A stretch of DNA of 64,000 nt, from assembly GCA_963971285.1 (NCBI GenBank), contig OZ020259.1, positions 9,734,001 to 9,798,000 of the forward strand. The letters are read 5' to 3'. Shown in pieces: positions 22,845 through 37,100 of this stretch. The notes below the pieces were generated by a model that was not told the origin of the DNA, searched no databases, and saw only the letters and a program-made list of their open reading frames with translations. The stretch comes from Astropecten irregularis (lineage: Eukaryota > Echinodermata > Asteroidea > Paxillosida > Astropectinidae). The position numbers and the translations under genes are program-made. How positions within the stretch are numbered: the stretch's first letter is position 1; every line of letters begins with the position of its first letter.

Positions 22845-24590
22845 ACTACCCATCCAGACTAATGGGTCATCTATACTCACGGTCCCCTAGTCACAGTTCT
22901 CCCTAGTCCCCTGTATAGATAGTATATCTAGATGGTCCATCGGTCTGGGTGGAGGGGACAGGGTGGAACTGTGACTAGGGGACCGTGGGTATAGATGACC
23001 CATCGGTCTGGATGGAGGGGACAGGGTGGAACTGTGACTAGGGGACCGTGGGTATAGATGACCCATCGGTCTGGGTGGAGGGGACAGGGTGGAACTGTGA
23101 CTAGGGGACCGTGGGTATAGACGACCCATCGGTCTGGGTGGAGGGGACAGGGTGGAACTGTGACTAGGGGACCGTGGGTATAGATGACCCATCGGTCTGG
23201 GTGGAGGGGACAGGGTGGAACTGTGACTAGGGGACCGTGGGTATAGATGACCCATCGGTCTGGGTGGAGGAAACTGGGGAGTATTGTGACTAGGGTACCG
23301 TGGGTACAGATGACCCATCGGTCTAGGTGGAGGGGACTACATGTATAGGGAGAACTGTGACTAGGGGACCGTGGGTATAGATGACCCATCGGTCTGGGTG
23401 GAGGGGACTGGGGGGAACTGTGACTAGGGGACCATGGGTACAGATGACCCATTGGTCTGGGTGGAGGGGACTGGGGAGAACTGTGACTAGGGGACCGTGG
23501 GTACAGACGACCCATCGGTCTGGGTGGAGGGGACTGGGGATAACTGTGACTAAGGGACCGTGGGTATAGATGACCCATTGGTCTGGGTGGAGGGGACTAG
23601 GGAGAACTGTGACTAGGGGACCATGGGTATAGATGACCCATTGGTCTGGATGGAGGGGACTGGGGAGAACTGTGACTAGGGGACCGTGGGTACAGACGAC
23701 CCATCGGTCTGGGTGGAGGGGACTGGGGATAACTGTGACTAGGGGACTGTAGGTATAGATGACCCATCGGTCTTGGTGGAGGGGACTAGGGAGAACTGTG
23801 ACTAGGGTACCGTGGGTACAGACGACCCATTGGTCTGGGTGGAGGGGACTGGGGATAACTGTGACTAGGGGACCGTGGGTATAGATGACCCATCGGTCTT
23901 GGTGGAGGGGACTAGGGAGAACTGTGACTAGGGTACCGTGGGTACAGACAACCCATCGGTCTGGGTGGAGGGGACTGGGGATACTTGTGACTAGGGGACC
24001 GTGGGTACAGACGACCCATCGGTCTGGGTGGAGGGGACTGGGGATAACTGTGACTAGGGGACCGTGGGTACAGACGACCCATCGGTCTGGGTGGAGGAAA
24101 CTGGGGATACTTGTGACTAGGGGACCGTGGGTACAGACGACCCATCGGTCTGGGTGGAGGGGACTGGGGATACTTGTGACTAGGGGACCGTGGGTACAGA
24201 CGACCCATCGGTCTGGGTGGAGGGGACTGGGGATACTTGTGACTAGGGGACCGTGGGTACAGACGACCCATCGGTCTGGGTGGAGGGGACTGGGGATAAC
24301 TGTGACTAGGGGACCGTGGGTACAGACAACCCATCGGTCTGGGTGGAGGGGACTGGGGATACTTGTGACTAGGGGACCGTGGGTACAGACGACCCATCGG
24401 TCTGGGTGGAGGGGACTGGGGATAACTGTGACTAGGGGACCGTGGGTACGGACGACCCATCCGTCTGGGTGGAGGGGACAGGGGGGAACTGTGACTAGGG
24501 GACCGTGGGTAGAGACGACCCATCCGTCTGGGTGGAGGGGACTGGGGAGTACTGTGACTAGGGGACTGTGGGTATAGGTTGACTTTGGGT
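22845..24590. repeat. 63-bp minisatellite (about 27 units)
   Basis: The unit is gaccgtgggtacagacgacc + catcggtctgggtggagggg + actggggataactgtgacta + ggg, with few variants. 63 is a multiple of 3, so one frame per strand stays open for about 200 codons as a 21-residue repeat. The first unit (about 22,848-22,910) is in the opposite orientation and is continuous with the 3' end of the PLE fragment to its left. Confidence 0.93.
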
Positions 24591-24599
24591 ATAGACGAC

Positions 24600-25060
24600 T
24601 TGACTGTCAGAGGGCTTGGGCTTTTGATGTTGGTGGTAACCGTTGTGCTTGAGGGCTCTTGATCTCATCTGTCCACATCTGTGCTTAAGCACTTCTCGGA
24701 TGTGCTTTTGGTCGCAGATCTTGTGGGATCGCTGGACTAGGGCACGACTGACTGATGATTTGATGCTGGGATGATGGAGGGAAGGGCTGTGTGAGTCGGC
24801 TTGCGGTAGACGGTGTGTCCGAGGAAGTATCTTGGTAACGGGAGGCCCTCACATCCAAAAAGGAATGAAATTCTTTTCTTCCTGTTCCATGGTGAATTCG
24901 ATCTTGGGATGCAGGTGGTTGATGTGATCCAGGAACATTTGCAGGTTTGGGGGCCGTGAGGCCAGATGACAAAGGTGCCGTCCACATAGCGAAGCCAGGT
25001 GCTAGGGCGATATATGCAGTGTCAAGAGCGGTACTCTCAAAGACATCCATGAATATATCA
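24600..25060 (-). mobile_element. Penelope-like element fragment (RT C-terminal part)
   Basis: Minus-strand peptides DGTFVIWPHGP and LGHTVYRKPTHTA match the RT end of Penelope-like elements; FLDVRASRYQDT appears in a neighbouring frame, so the fragment is decayed. It points toward the opposed GIY-YIG fragment across the minisatellite. Confidence 0.72.
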
Positions 25061-25770
25061 GGGGATAGAGATTAGAAAATTGGCGAATTTATGGATGTAA
25101 AGTGGACGCCATCACAAATCATGCAACTTGGTGAAATGACCCAAATACAGTATAGGTAAAGAATGTACCCCCTCTAAGTCTCTTCCATTTCTTATCACAT
25201 CTTATCATTGGACTGTGTGATTCCACTACTGAACATGTCGACCCTCTGTCATTCATAGTTGCAGACAAACTACCGGGGCATTCCTTATTCTAAGTACCGT
25301 TATGTAAACACGTTACCGTAGCAAAAACAAATATCACACAAGTCCTGTACATGTATAATACTGTCAATCTTGATCTTTAATAAAAAGTCCTCATATACAG
25401 TGTTGTTTATACCTTAAAACTGAAAAAGCTTACTTTTTATGAAGTTTGTAAAGTACATGTATGTGCCAAAAACTGACAATTTAAGTCAGAGATTTGATGA
25501 ATAGTTCTTCACAACAAACAAGGAAAATAAATAAAAACCTTCACCAAAAAACAAAGAGACATAGAAACAAAGAGAGAGACTGACCGACAAACAAATCAAC
25601 TGACAGACTGACATACCCCAAAACGGAAATTAAAAACGGTCATACCTATTCTAATAATGGTGCTATTTTGTGCCTTCACCATTACTTCTTTGTCAGTGAC
25701 TATGCACTGTCCCAGAGTGCTCAATTATTCTGATTGTGCATTCAAATCATTCCAGTAGACTCTGATTGCA
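25060..25770. other. Non-coding stretch
   Basis: AT-rich intergenic DNA between the two convergent genes. No element or exon recognised. Confidence 0.5.
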
Positions 25771-25775
25771 AAGCT

Positions 25776-26103
25776 TAAAGGTAGTATCATACTTTGGTGA
25801 GACACCAAAACAGAAGTGTTCACAGATTTACGTACAACTTACAGGGTATGAAGATGGTGGTAGAAACATACCGTTAACATTTATCCAGAAATTAGTAAAA
25901 CAACGGCCGAAAATCTTTTAAAAGACCAAAAATAAAAGGAAAAGACTTCAGAATACTGTGGCCGTTTTTCACTGTTTTCTCATTAAGTGGGCACCGTATG
26001 GGACTGAAATTTTCACAGATGACTATTACTGCATCCTCCTTGATATTTGTGCCCATGAATCTGTATTTCTTGGACAAAAACCAAAGTATGATATTACCTT
26101 TAA
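25776..26103. mobile_element. MITE family R (ttaaaggtagtatcatactt ends)
   Basis: The left end aaaggtagtatcatactttg and right end caaagtatgatattaccttt are inverted repeats. Further copies or parts lie at 42,930-43,290, 57,905-58,265, 40,365-40,475, 48,125-48,175, 56,102-56,290 and 62,608-62,796. TTAA-like borders are suggestive of piggyBac-type insertion but not proven. Confidence 0.65.
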
Positions 26104-26408
26104 GGCTGATTCATACTCGCTGCTTATTCACTGCATGCGCAGCACAGCGTTCCATTTCAAACTTCCCCCTGTGGGGGAAGAATGCACACTGCGTACTGAA
26201 GGTTGTCTTAAGTTGTGCGAAACATTTGAAAATGAGAAAAGTTTGTATGCACTAAATTTAACCCGTATTCGGACAAGTTGAAATATCTAACAATTGGCGG
26301 ATGCTTACACGCAGTACAGACTAGACAGATGGCAGAGTATGAACATTGAATGTGATATTTGCGTTGTGCACTGCAAGTGCGTAAACACAGAGAGTATGAA
26401 CCAGCCTT
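26102..26408. mobile_element. MITE with aaggctgattcatactc ends
   Basis: aaggctgattcatactcgct at the left end and agagtatgaaccagcctt at the right are inverted repeats. It directly adjoins the right end of the 25,776-26,103 element. ORFs inside are not convincing. Confidence 0.6.
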
Positions 26409-27145
26409 TTTCACACATACCTTCCTCATGAATAGTAACTTATTGTTACCAAATATCTTTCAAAGTTCACATTGGTACCATATTTTTTAGTCACAAACAG
26501 TAATGTGGCGTGTAAGTTTACCAATAAATAATACATGTAGCACCTTGAGAGGGTGCAAGAGAAGCACCAACACAGTGCTAACTCCACCCAATCAACTTAA
26601 CTTACTACAAACTTCAAATCATTTCAAGATGTCAAGTCTACACTCAAGATTTGAAAAATAAATAACTTTTGTGTTTACTATATACATACTTGGGAAAATC
26701 TTAAATAAATCATAATAAAAACGCAGATGGTTCATGTACATACAGACACATGGACCTGGCTTAGCTTGGCTTGACAATTACTCAAGATATAATCAGAACA
26801 ATCTATGTGGTCAAACTTCATAGTGTTGCATGTATTGTGATTTGGGTTGATTGTCAAATGTACAAAGTAAATTTCATAGGTATCAACTGGTACCAAGCAA
26901 TTCATAAGCTTTTTCCTGTTGATTGTGATTTCTGAGTTGTTTTATGAACACATGATGATACGCATCAAGAACGTTGATAACCTCAGATAAATATGTCAAT
27001 ATAGAAACTGTGCATAAAACTTGATCCCATTCACTGATTGCTATGGAAGTAAGTGTAGTTCGTATAATAGAGAGGTATTGTAGCATCAAAATACCAATAG
27101 GGGAATGGATAATGTAACAGTCTGTAATCCTGTCAAGGCAGGATG

Positions 27146-27373
27146 TAGTCTTGGTTCACGACGTTATATATTACCGGAACATACGAACTGATTCCCCTCA
27201 CTGACCCGCAAGCACGTACACATGTACGTAAAGACCTCTCTATAATAACGTCTTGGGAATCCTGTAAAGGCAGTGAGTTGCTTGCGCACCTCGTTATGTA
27301 GCATACATATGTACGTGCGTACCGGTCAGTGCGATTCGAGTATCCACACCAATAACGTTGTGAACCAAGACTA
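27146..27373. mobile_element. Mutator-like MITE
   Basis: Inverted ends tagtcttggttcacgacgtt and aacgttgtgaaccaagacta flank about 190 bp. The 9-bp sequence ggcaggatg occurs directly outside both ends (27,137-27,145 and 27,374-27,382). A 9-bp target duplication is the Mutator/MULE signature. No transposase. Confidence 0.8.
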
Positions 27374-27382
27374 GGCAGGATG

Positions 27383-28070
27383 AAGCTTTTGTTTTGATTA
27401 ATTCTGATGAATTCCTCAGGAGGGCGCTAGGCACGGTATGAGTTTACTACACGGTACAAGGTACATGGCCTGGCATATCTGGTGTAGCCTCAGCCTAGGT
27501 TACAGCAATCTGTTGTCTAATTTTCAGTCCATTCCTCTTTTCTCTGATGTCAAATTACTACATCCATCGATGACACCATTAATATGGTGGAAAACTGCTC
27601 ACAAGAAAATGATAAAATCTGTAAACACAATATCAATTTTGTTTGTTTGTTTGAATGATGTCAGATATCTGTCATGAATGACTATGCAATATTGTATACA
27701 ACGGTTATTCATCACATTGACCACAATTAGTGATGATGTATTGTGACGTATCCGTTCATGTATTGGTATCCATGATGCTGCAATACCTCTCTACTATGCT
27801 AAGATTCATTTCACAAAACATTCAGTGATGAGAACAAAAACTTAAAATAAATAAAAATAAAAATTAATATTTTCCTGTAACTAACAGAAAAATGATCAAG
27901 CAATGAAATACAATCAAGTGTAATATACTGGTGACAAACCTTCATTTTAAATGGAATAATAACTAGCATTGTAACATGTGTTCTTTCTTTTGATGGAATA
28001 CCGGTATATAATTTGCATGAGGTTCTTGAGGATGAGAAGTATTCAACAAGTATCCATGTATGAATTGTTG
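27383..28070. other. Intergenic / probable 3' UTR of the minus-strand WD40 gene
   Basis: No exon or repeat recognised. The stop codon of the minus-strand gene is at 28,071-28,073, so part of this stretch should be its 3' UTR. Confidence 0.4.
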
Positions 28071-28196
28071 CTAATTTGTCTCATCTTCAATGGGTGTTTG
28101 TGAGTGCATTGCTGTGATTCTATGAGCTCTTACAATGCCTGTTTGTCCTCCGCTAAGGATCCATGTATGAGTGCCAAGGTTGGGGTTGAAACACGC
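28071..28196 (-). CDS. gtf3c2: Exon 21: last WD40 strand and stop
   Basis: Reads CFNPNLGTHTWILSGGQTGI, then VRAHRI and 15 more residues to TAG. FNPN...W-SGG--G-VR is the end I recall for GTF3C2. Confidence 0.85.
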   Translation of the reverse strand, partial: ACFNPNLGTHTWILSGGQTGIVRAHRITAMHSQTPIEDETN

Positions 28197-31100
28197 CTAC
28201 AAACAAACAGATAATAGTGCTATATTAACATACAGTGATAACACTCTGTCATATCAGCTCATCCATGCAGGAATCTGAATAAAATACTCATGATACTAAA
28301 AGCCTTGTTACATAAGGCCTAAAAAAAAAAATTGTTGTGTTGCCCTCAAGTGGAAAAATAAAAATTTGGGTCGGTCGGTCAATTTTTTATATTTTTTTTA
28401 ATATTTTTTTTTTTGGCAGCCTTTCAAACATTAAAGAATAAATACAGGATGTATGGTCACCAGGGCTTAAAAATCAACGGTCTTGGGTCGTTTTGAGGAG
28501 ACATGCCTTTTTACTGCTAAATCTTACATTTTCTGTCAAAAATTGTGAGTTTTTATACTTAAGGACTCAAAGAAAAAAAGAAAAGAAAAAAAAAAATCCC
28601 GACGAGTTTTGGCATTTTACGGTCGGTCGCTGAGGGCAACACAACCATTTTTTTTTTTAGGCCTAACGTCCACACAAGTCATGTACACACCTTATTAATA
28701 GTAAAGATTATTCTTTTGCAAATTAGGCTTGCCCTTCAATGTAGATAAGCACTGTTTACTCAGTGCTTTTAAGTACACATGTAAAAATCATGCGCTAGCT
28801 CAGGTGGGATTCAAACCCACGACCTCCTGCTTATTAGTGCAGATGCCATACCGCTAGGCCAACGAGCTAGCTGGGGTTAGTGGGGTGAATCAAATTAATA
28901 TTAATCATCAGTTGGGGAGATAGAATTATGCAAATAAATGTTAGATTAGATTCACCTCGCTGACCCCAGCTAGCTCGGGCTTAGTGGTGTGACATCTGCA
29001 CGAGTAAGCAGGAGGTCGTGGGTTTGAATCCCACCTGAGCCAACACATGATTTTGTTCATGTGCACTCAAAAAGCATTGAGTAACTAGTGCTCATCTACA
29101 TCAGTGAAGGGTAATTTACTTCATACATGTACCAATAAATACCAATGCCCATTGCAGAGTGAAATGTATAATGAAGCCAGTGACAATAACATACCTTATG
29201 GACTGCTACATGTGAGTGATGGTTATACTGCTGATTGGATAGTTTGGAGTCAGTGCTAAGCCTGTCAGTGCTTAAATTATCCTATGATAAGAGCACAAAG
29301 TCAATGGATCAGTGAGATGTAAGGATTGCAATAGTGGATTAAGTGTTCAACTAAGAAATGCTCCTTCTATTCTTACTGCAGCACATTATGTAACCTTGTT
29401 CAGCTGGTATATAGTCTTAAGAACATGATGTCAGGAAACTACAGTGTGAATGCAATTTGCCTTGAATGTAAGATCATTATCACCCCCCAATAGAAAGAAG
29501 ATGACACTATCCAGTTCATATGGGAAAAAGTTCTAAAGCAAGTAGAAAGCCTATAAAATGAACAGTTACAGTAAACATTACATGATTCATGTACACAAAT
29601 CTACTGACAATACTGTAACCTGTTATAACATGAGCCTGATGAGGGTAATAGTGTCATCATGCATTTTTGTAGCCGCCATGACATATGACAATATGGGTGA
29701 ATCACAACCACTAACTACACCCCGTTATTGCCCATGTCGTGGCAGTTGATCGCTGTTATTATAACTTTTTGTTTACATTTCACTTGAGTTCTTCGTACCG
29801 TAACTAAAAAAACAAAGATTATTCAGAAAAATTATGCCAAATATACAACACACAAAGAAAATGTGCACAGATTTAAACCACAAAATAATGTAGCCTACGA
29901 TGTATTGCACATTGTTTGCAAAAATATTTGTGCAAATATCGTATATCACAAAACATGCGCAGATATTTGTGAATTTGTGATGTAAGATGTATCAAACATA
30001 TTTGCGATGTTCGATGTCCTCTCGGCCTCCTGGGCCATCATTCTTTGGCGTCTTGCCAATGATATGCATAGTTAATTTCATGCTACGGGTAATGTTATGC
30101 GTGCTCCAAATGTCATGTGTCATGGCAACCGCCACATCTCACCCTGGGTATGAAACCACACTATATACTCACCAATGCTGTATCTTGATATAAGACATAT
30201 GCCTTATCACGAAACTCCTGATATGTGGTACATTGATCCCATGTATAATCAGTCTCAGGATCTGATGCTAGCTTCTTGTCATTGCTTGTAGTATGATCTG
30301 ATGTCTCATTCATTGTATTACATGAGGATGTTAATGTGTCATTGCTATGCAATAACTGTGTATTCTTCTGACAATCAGTATTTGCTGCAGATATACTTGA
30401 TGATTGATTATTGTTCAATGGCTGCAACTGATGAACTTGTGTGCTATATACACGCTACATATAACAGATAGAGAGAGAGAAAAAAACACAAACAATGCTA
30501 AGGGCCTGGACATCATTATAGAGAAATATACATTCAAAAATAAACATGTAGAACCTATTAAAATGAGATTTTACAGGATTCCCTAGACCAGAGAGGTCTG
30601 TATTTATGTGTGTGTGGATCATGGTGCTAATCACAGGTCCTATACTTGAAGTATCCTCAACGTCTTGAACCAAGACTAAAGTCAATGCGGTCTCAAGCCA
30701 ACTTGATCAAAAGTATTTCTGGCTCCCAAGTCATCTTGAGTTAAAGATTTTCATATGAAAACAACTCACAAAAGTTGTATTTGAAGGAGAAGTACATCAT
30801 TGGTCATATTGTTTAGTGGAAAGAAAGCATTAATCTCAATCATGTTGCTTTTAAACTACATCATCAACAAACTAGACTAAGACAATTTCATCAAAAATAA
30901 GTTCAGTTTTGCTTGCTGCAATTTGGATCAGAATGATTGAGATGACTTAGGACCTGTAATATTCAGTGAAGCACACATTGATCAAACTACTTTTAGAGAC
31001 ACTGTGACAATTTGTAAATCAACTGATTACTGTGTCCCATTCAATAATAACAGCAAATTCCTTAGTCTTTGACATACAAACATTTCTGCTGTACCCACAT

Positions 31101-34100
31101 GGTTTAGCAGTAGTCAGTCAATGCAGGTTTGTTTGGACATTACCACAGAGCACCAGAAGCTGATTTCACTAACGCTTTGCGATCATCGCTAAAGCCCAAA
31201 TCCATCGCTAAACGGAAAATCAATCGCTACTTTGTTTAGCAATTTTCCGTTTAGTGATGGATACGGGCTTTAGCAATGATCGCAAAGCATTAGTGAAATC
31301 AGCCCCTGAGCTCTATTTCATTTCTCTGCTTACTGTATACACTCTGCCCTTACACAGAATATTCTGTGCTACTTAGATTATGGATTATGCAGAAAAGCAT
31401 CATGTTGTTTGTATGCATAATTTGGCTTTGTATGAATTTGTCATTAACTGGGCTAGCATAGAAATGTGGGGCTAAGAATGATGATCTTAGGTACAGAATT
31501 CTACAGTACACAGAGCCATGAAATGGGCCCAGACATCATTATAATAACATGGATTATCCCTATATTTAATACACGACGTGACAATATATTCATCATTTGA
31601 AAATGCTCATCATATGTAAATCAATTTCAATAAATATGCACATTTTTGATTATACATGTTTGTAAAGGAATCAAAAGTGCACAAATACATGATGCACGAG
31701 ACACTACTTACCCACTGATGTCCGTCTAGTTGCTTTTTTCTTGCTGAACCAAATCTTAATGTTTGTGGTACAACAAAGAGACTAACATCACCATCATCAT
31801 TGCACACAAGCAATGAATTCAGCCAGTCTGAGAATTCAAGACCCTGCCAATGACAATTCATAGAATAGTGTTAGGTTAATTGGACAGCAAACAGTAATAC
31901 TGCTACTACTGATGCACATAGTGATCATGGCTCTATATCTCTATGGGAGACTTTTGGAGAGGGCTGTCAATAGAGGGAAGCAAACTACAAGTCTCCTGGA
32001 AACTTCCCAAAAATTCTCCATAAGATGCAGGAAAAACTGTTAACATTAAAATCAAGCCGTTAACAATTAATTTTTAGATTCACACTGCAGTCCACCCCAA
32101 TTTTAATTCCCCGAAAACACAAAGTGAGGTGAAATTCTTATGCTTGGCAAGGAAAAATGTGCTAGGTCTCACTTGCCATAGTAAAAACTGTACACAAAAC
32201 ACAATGCTGTTTGTCGTTGGCCAAAATGATCGTTGAAACTCGCCCTTTTGATGGCCAATCTCCACATATTCTGCATTTGTTTGTTCTTGGTGAACTCATG
32301 TCATCCCCTGCCACCACAACCAGACAATGCACACTTTGCACAGTATGTACCAGGCATTTTAATGCTATTATTTTACACCAGTTGTGTAGTGTTTACAATG
32401 AATTTTCGTGCACAAAAGCAATGACAACGAAATCGACACACTTTTCCAGAGACTGGTAAAGCACGCCCTCTTGAGATTAACAATGGTTAGTCAAAAGTCT
32501 CCTATTAATTCAAACAACAAACAACTCCACCCAGATGGGGAGCAATTTACTCCCTGCAAATTAGGCTTGCCCTTCACCGACGTGGATGAGCACTGTATAC
32601 TCAGTGCTTGTGAGAGCATGTGAAAAATCACATGCTGGCTCAGGTGGGATTCGATCCAACGACCTCCTGCTTACTAGTGCAGATGCCATAACGCCAGGCC
32701 ACCGAGCTGGCTGGGGTCAGCGGGGAGAATTGAATCCAATATCGCGGCGGGTACCGCAGTAAATCATGAATATTAATTGATTTTTGGTCGGGAAATAGAT
32801 AATTTGCAAATTGGGCTTGCGTTGAAGGGCAAGCCTAATTTGCATATTATCTATTTCCCAACCAAAAATCAATTAATATTCAATTTCCTCCCTCATGGAA
32901 TAATGTATTTATCAACAAAGTATCTTGCTGAAGCAGCATATTCCATGATTGGGCTCCAACTCAAAATCTGTGGATTCAACTCACATAGTGATTGGAATGC
33001 AGCAGGCCATTCAGGTACTAGTTCATTCATGTATAGCAGACACAATAGCAACATATCACATGATGCTTCTTAAAACACTACAGCATTTCAATAGAGTTGA
33101 ATTCATGGTAACATCATTGTAAATCATCCCAGTGAAGTTATAAATGGTCTTATAGCAATCATAACTATGTTGATTATTCTAGCTTACCAGAACTAGTTAT
33201 TCTTGAGTCATTCTGTGGATGAGCACACTTTCATCAATTCAAGTAGAACATAAACTCTTTTACGATTAGCATTTTAGTACAAAAATGTCTAAAACCTGGA
33301 AACCAAAGGTGATGGGCTGAGATGCTATGAAAGTCCTACGATACAAAGAATTGATTGAAATTGACCCCAGTATATTTAGTAAAAGCAGTGTACTTGACAT
33401 GAAAATATAAGTTGAAGATGGAAGGACATACCCAGACAGTGCTACCTGAGATGGTAAAGCTTCTACTTGCATGTGTAGTTACACTGGCTCCAGTTGAGAA
33501 ACAAACTATCCTATTACCTGTATAACTGACACAACAAAACAAACAAACAAACATTCTTCATAACATCAAATGCGGCAAAAGTCATTTGTAAAGAAATGAT
33601 TTTCCGTTTCAGAAAAGTGCAAAATCCATTCCCCAAATCCTTGGATTTTCAAACGGAACAAATCTGTTTTGTGCTATTCAGTTCCAATAAGTTGTATAAC
33701 ATGCTGCAAATCGCATACTGTACTGACTGTGTGGGCATGCACTGGAAAAGTGTCATAACTTTTGCACAGTGAAGACTATTGTCAGACTGTGTTTTGTCAC
33801 AAAAACAGTCAACTATTGTAAGAGCAAACCATAATTCAGTTAGCCTAGGAAATGTATAGCAAACAGATCACATAAATGATGCATTTTGTGAATTTAATTG
33901 GTGAATTTACTTAGTTCCGTTTTGAAAATGGAATTGCGTTTCAAGAAGCAGATATTGTGAATTCTGTCCGTTTTCCATAAAATCATAGGCCCTACATATG
34001 GTATGTCGTGCAGTCTGATCGGTATATAGCAGTGTTTGTTATAACAGAGTTCCACTATACAACCAACAGCCTGTGCAATGTTGTATGTCTTCACATCGAT

Positions 34101-37100
34101 ATGTGAAGACATACAAATGTGACAGCATGCCAATGTTGGTTCTTGTGTGAACTTCATACATTTAGGCCATGACTAACCGTAACTTTCCCTCAGGTTTGAT
34201 AACTTTCAAACCGTAACCAACACCAAACCAACACTTTTAAAATGTTTAACCTGGCAAAATGAACATTAAACATGAAATACTTTGAATGAAATGAATGAGA
34301 GTTTTGCAGATCAAATACTGCAACTCAATTGATAATTAATTAGTTGGTTACAATGTATGTTTCTTACCTGGTATTGTCCTGTGCGACTGCAACAGCACCT
34401 GAGTAATCCATCCATTTACAGTCACTACATGCTCCATGCATTACATTAAGAAGTGCAACATCAGGACTACGAACATCCCATATTTTCACATGGCGATCGG
34501 TGGAAACAGAAACTAAGCAATTCTCATCTGAAAAACATAATCAATATGAAATATTATAAGTCATTGAAAGTCATTGTACTGGACATTGACCTCCGGAATA
34601 CCGTACCAGCACTCTGATCACCTGAGCCATCCAGCCCTACGTTGGTGGTGACCCCAATGGTCAATTATCTTTGTTCGTTTGGCAGTCAGAAGTCATGAAA
34701 CCACTCACATACCGATATATCCAAAGGACCATTTTACGCGGCACAACCTGAGAAACAGTACATAGGGGATCACTCGAAGGGGATGGGGCTTTTTTTAATC
34801 AATGCAATCATCAAGTAATTTTTTTAAATGTCACACAAAAGATGACAGTAATACAGGAAACAGCATTTATATGTGCCTACATCAGCAGGGCAATCCCCGA
34901 TCCCCTATCACCAAAAAAGAAAGAATACAAAAACACAAAAGCTTGCTGATGTAACATGTACACGTGAGTAACATGTACACGTTTTACAGAACGTCCTGTG
35001 CATTACTATGACTAGAATAAGCCATCAAATGAATATATGGCAATCAAATGAATACCATTCAATTCAGTCGACATTCTTGCATCTGAATGTGTGGATAAGT
35101 CAATTTATGCTGGGAGCAGGACCTACTAAAGGCCTTTCCACATGACGATAACAAACTCTCAATCATTGAGAAATTCTCTCATAGGTCTGGACCTCGGTCA
35201 AAATCTCTCAAGGATTCACCAGGGACATCGGTCACTCTCAAGCATTGGTGTCCTTTCACATAAGGACACTTTTGTAAGATTTCCCAACCATGAGAGAATT
35301 TCTCAATGGTTGGAGAGTTTTATTAGCATCATGTAAAAAGGCCTTCAGTGTGAATGAAATTGTCATCGTTTAGCATAGATATGCATATGTATTACAAACA
35401 AGAATTTACCTTAATACTCTACAACAGCTAGAATTACAAGTTGTAAATACCAATGGCTATTGGAATTATGCCAACTGAGAGTGAACTTACCAAAAGGACA
35501 CCAGGAAATGCTAACTACTCTAGCATCATGTGCATGATACATAGAGTATGGTAATATCATCAATCCTGTGGGCTGACATACTCTCAGTAAAGGAGATTGA
35601 CACAATAAATCCCACATGGCAACGCTACCTGTCATCAAATCAAAATAATTGTAATATTAAATAAAAAAGCACTGAGTACCGTATGCAGTGCTCTTCTACA
35701 TCGGTGAAGGGCAAGCCTAATTTGCTTATTATCTATCTCCCGACCAAAATCATTTAATATTCATGATCAACTGTGGTACCCTGTGCGATATTGGATACGA
35801 TTCACCCCGCTGACCCCAGCTAGCTCGGTAGCCTAGCGATATGGCATCTGCACTGGGTTCCAATCCCACCTGAGCCAGTGCATGATTTTGTTCATGTGCA
35901 CTCACAAGCATTGAGTATGCAGTGCTCATCCATTTCGGTGAAGGGTAAGCCTAATTTGCATAATTCTATCTCTCCCGAAATCATTAATATTAAGGAGTGT
36001 GAGTGAAACATTCAAATAATAGCTGAAAAAAGCTGAAAACTGTGAGCCCACTTAAGGTTATCTTTTCTTGCAATTTATGCATACTTGCAATACAACATCT
36101 TTCCATTTGTATTTGCCAAGAACAAATTAAAATGTAGATGCTATGCGGTGTACATTACAGCCTTCTGGCGCAACCACTGGTCAATTGTTCCTGCGGGTTT
36201 TTGCATATATTTGTTATTTGTTTTCCTTACTTGGCTGTAACCTTCTCAAGGCTTAAAAAACTACTAATAGCCACCACAATAGTAACAATGCAGACAAAAT
36301 GTGCATGCAAGCATGTTGGTAGAAAGAGAAAAACTGGAAAAGTTGGCTATGGTTCAGGAATGAAAAAATGGAAAATACATTGTGGCACACTCACCCCAAA
36401 AAAGATTTCACAGCTCTTAATGACACTATGTACTGGACTATTCAACATTGATATACAAAGTATCTACTGAACCTCCTAGGGTTAAGTCTAACAACACTAG
36501 CTTTAAATGAACATGCTATACTGTGTATCAATCAAAGCAAGGGATATAACATCATGATAATTACCATTGGAGAATCCTGCAGCAACTTTGGTATGACCAT
36601 TGTCTGCAACCCAATCTACACACCAGCATTGACCAAATGATGATGCAGTCTTACCATGAGAGTCCAAACCAGGACGTAGTGTTAATGCTGACTCAATACT
36701 AAATACAGCTGTAGTCAATAAAGAAGAATACAAAGCAATTTGTCATCAATCATTTAACAATAATTATATTGCTGGACATGTTTGTGTTTGTACTATTAGA
36801 ACCCTGCTTTCTGCATGAACCAGTGTGTGTACATCATAGAGATACATACTAATAAACTAGAGGACGGGCTCCGCGAAATTTCTGTGACAACATGGGGATC
36901 GATCCGCCATTACTGAAATGGGCACTGCGCCGGCGCTTTACTATCATTGATGTGTACGTACGGCGTAGGCCTTTGTACTGTAATTTATGCAAGTGCTCCG
37001 ACAGCATATCATTCCCTGGTACGCATGCGTATACATAATTCGTGCCTTTAATACTAATGGTGGCACGGGCCCATGCGATCACAGCGCCACAGTACAGGGG

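Noticed and set aside
22928-24577. Long proline/serine-rich ORFs on both strands
   Set aside because: They are products of the 63-bp repeat; no start context, splice sites or homology.
22920-24585. CRISPR-like array
   Set aside because: There are no unique spacers; units are contiguous and near-identical, and the context is an animal genome.
28800-28870. Possible minus-strand tRNA gene
   Set aside because: It has B-box sequence but poor acceptor pairing and shared SINE flanks.
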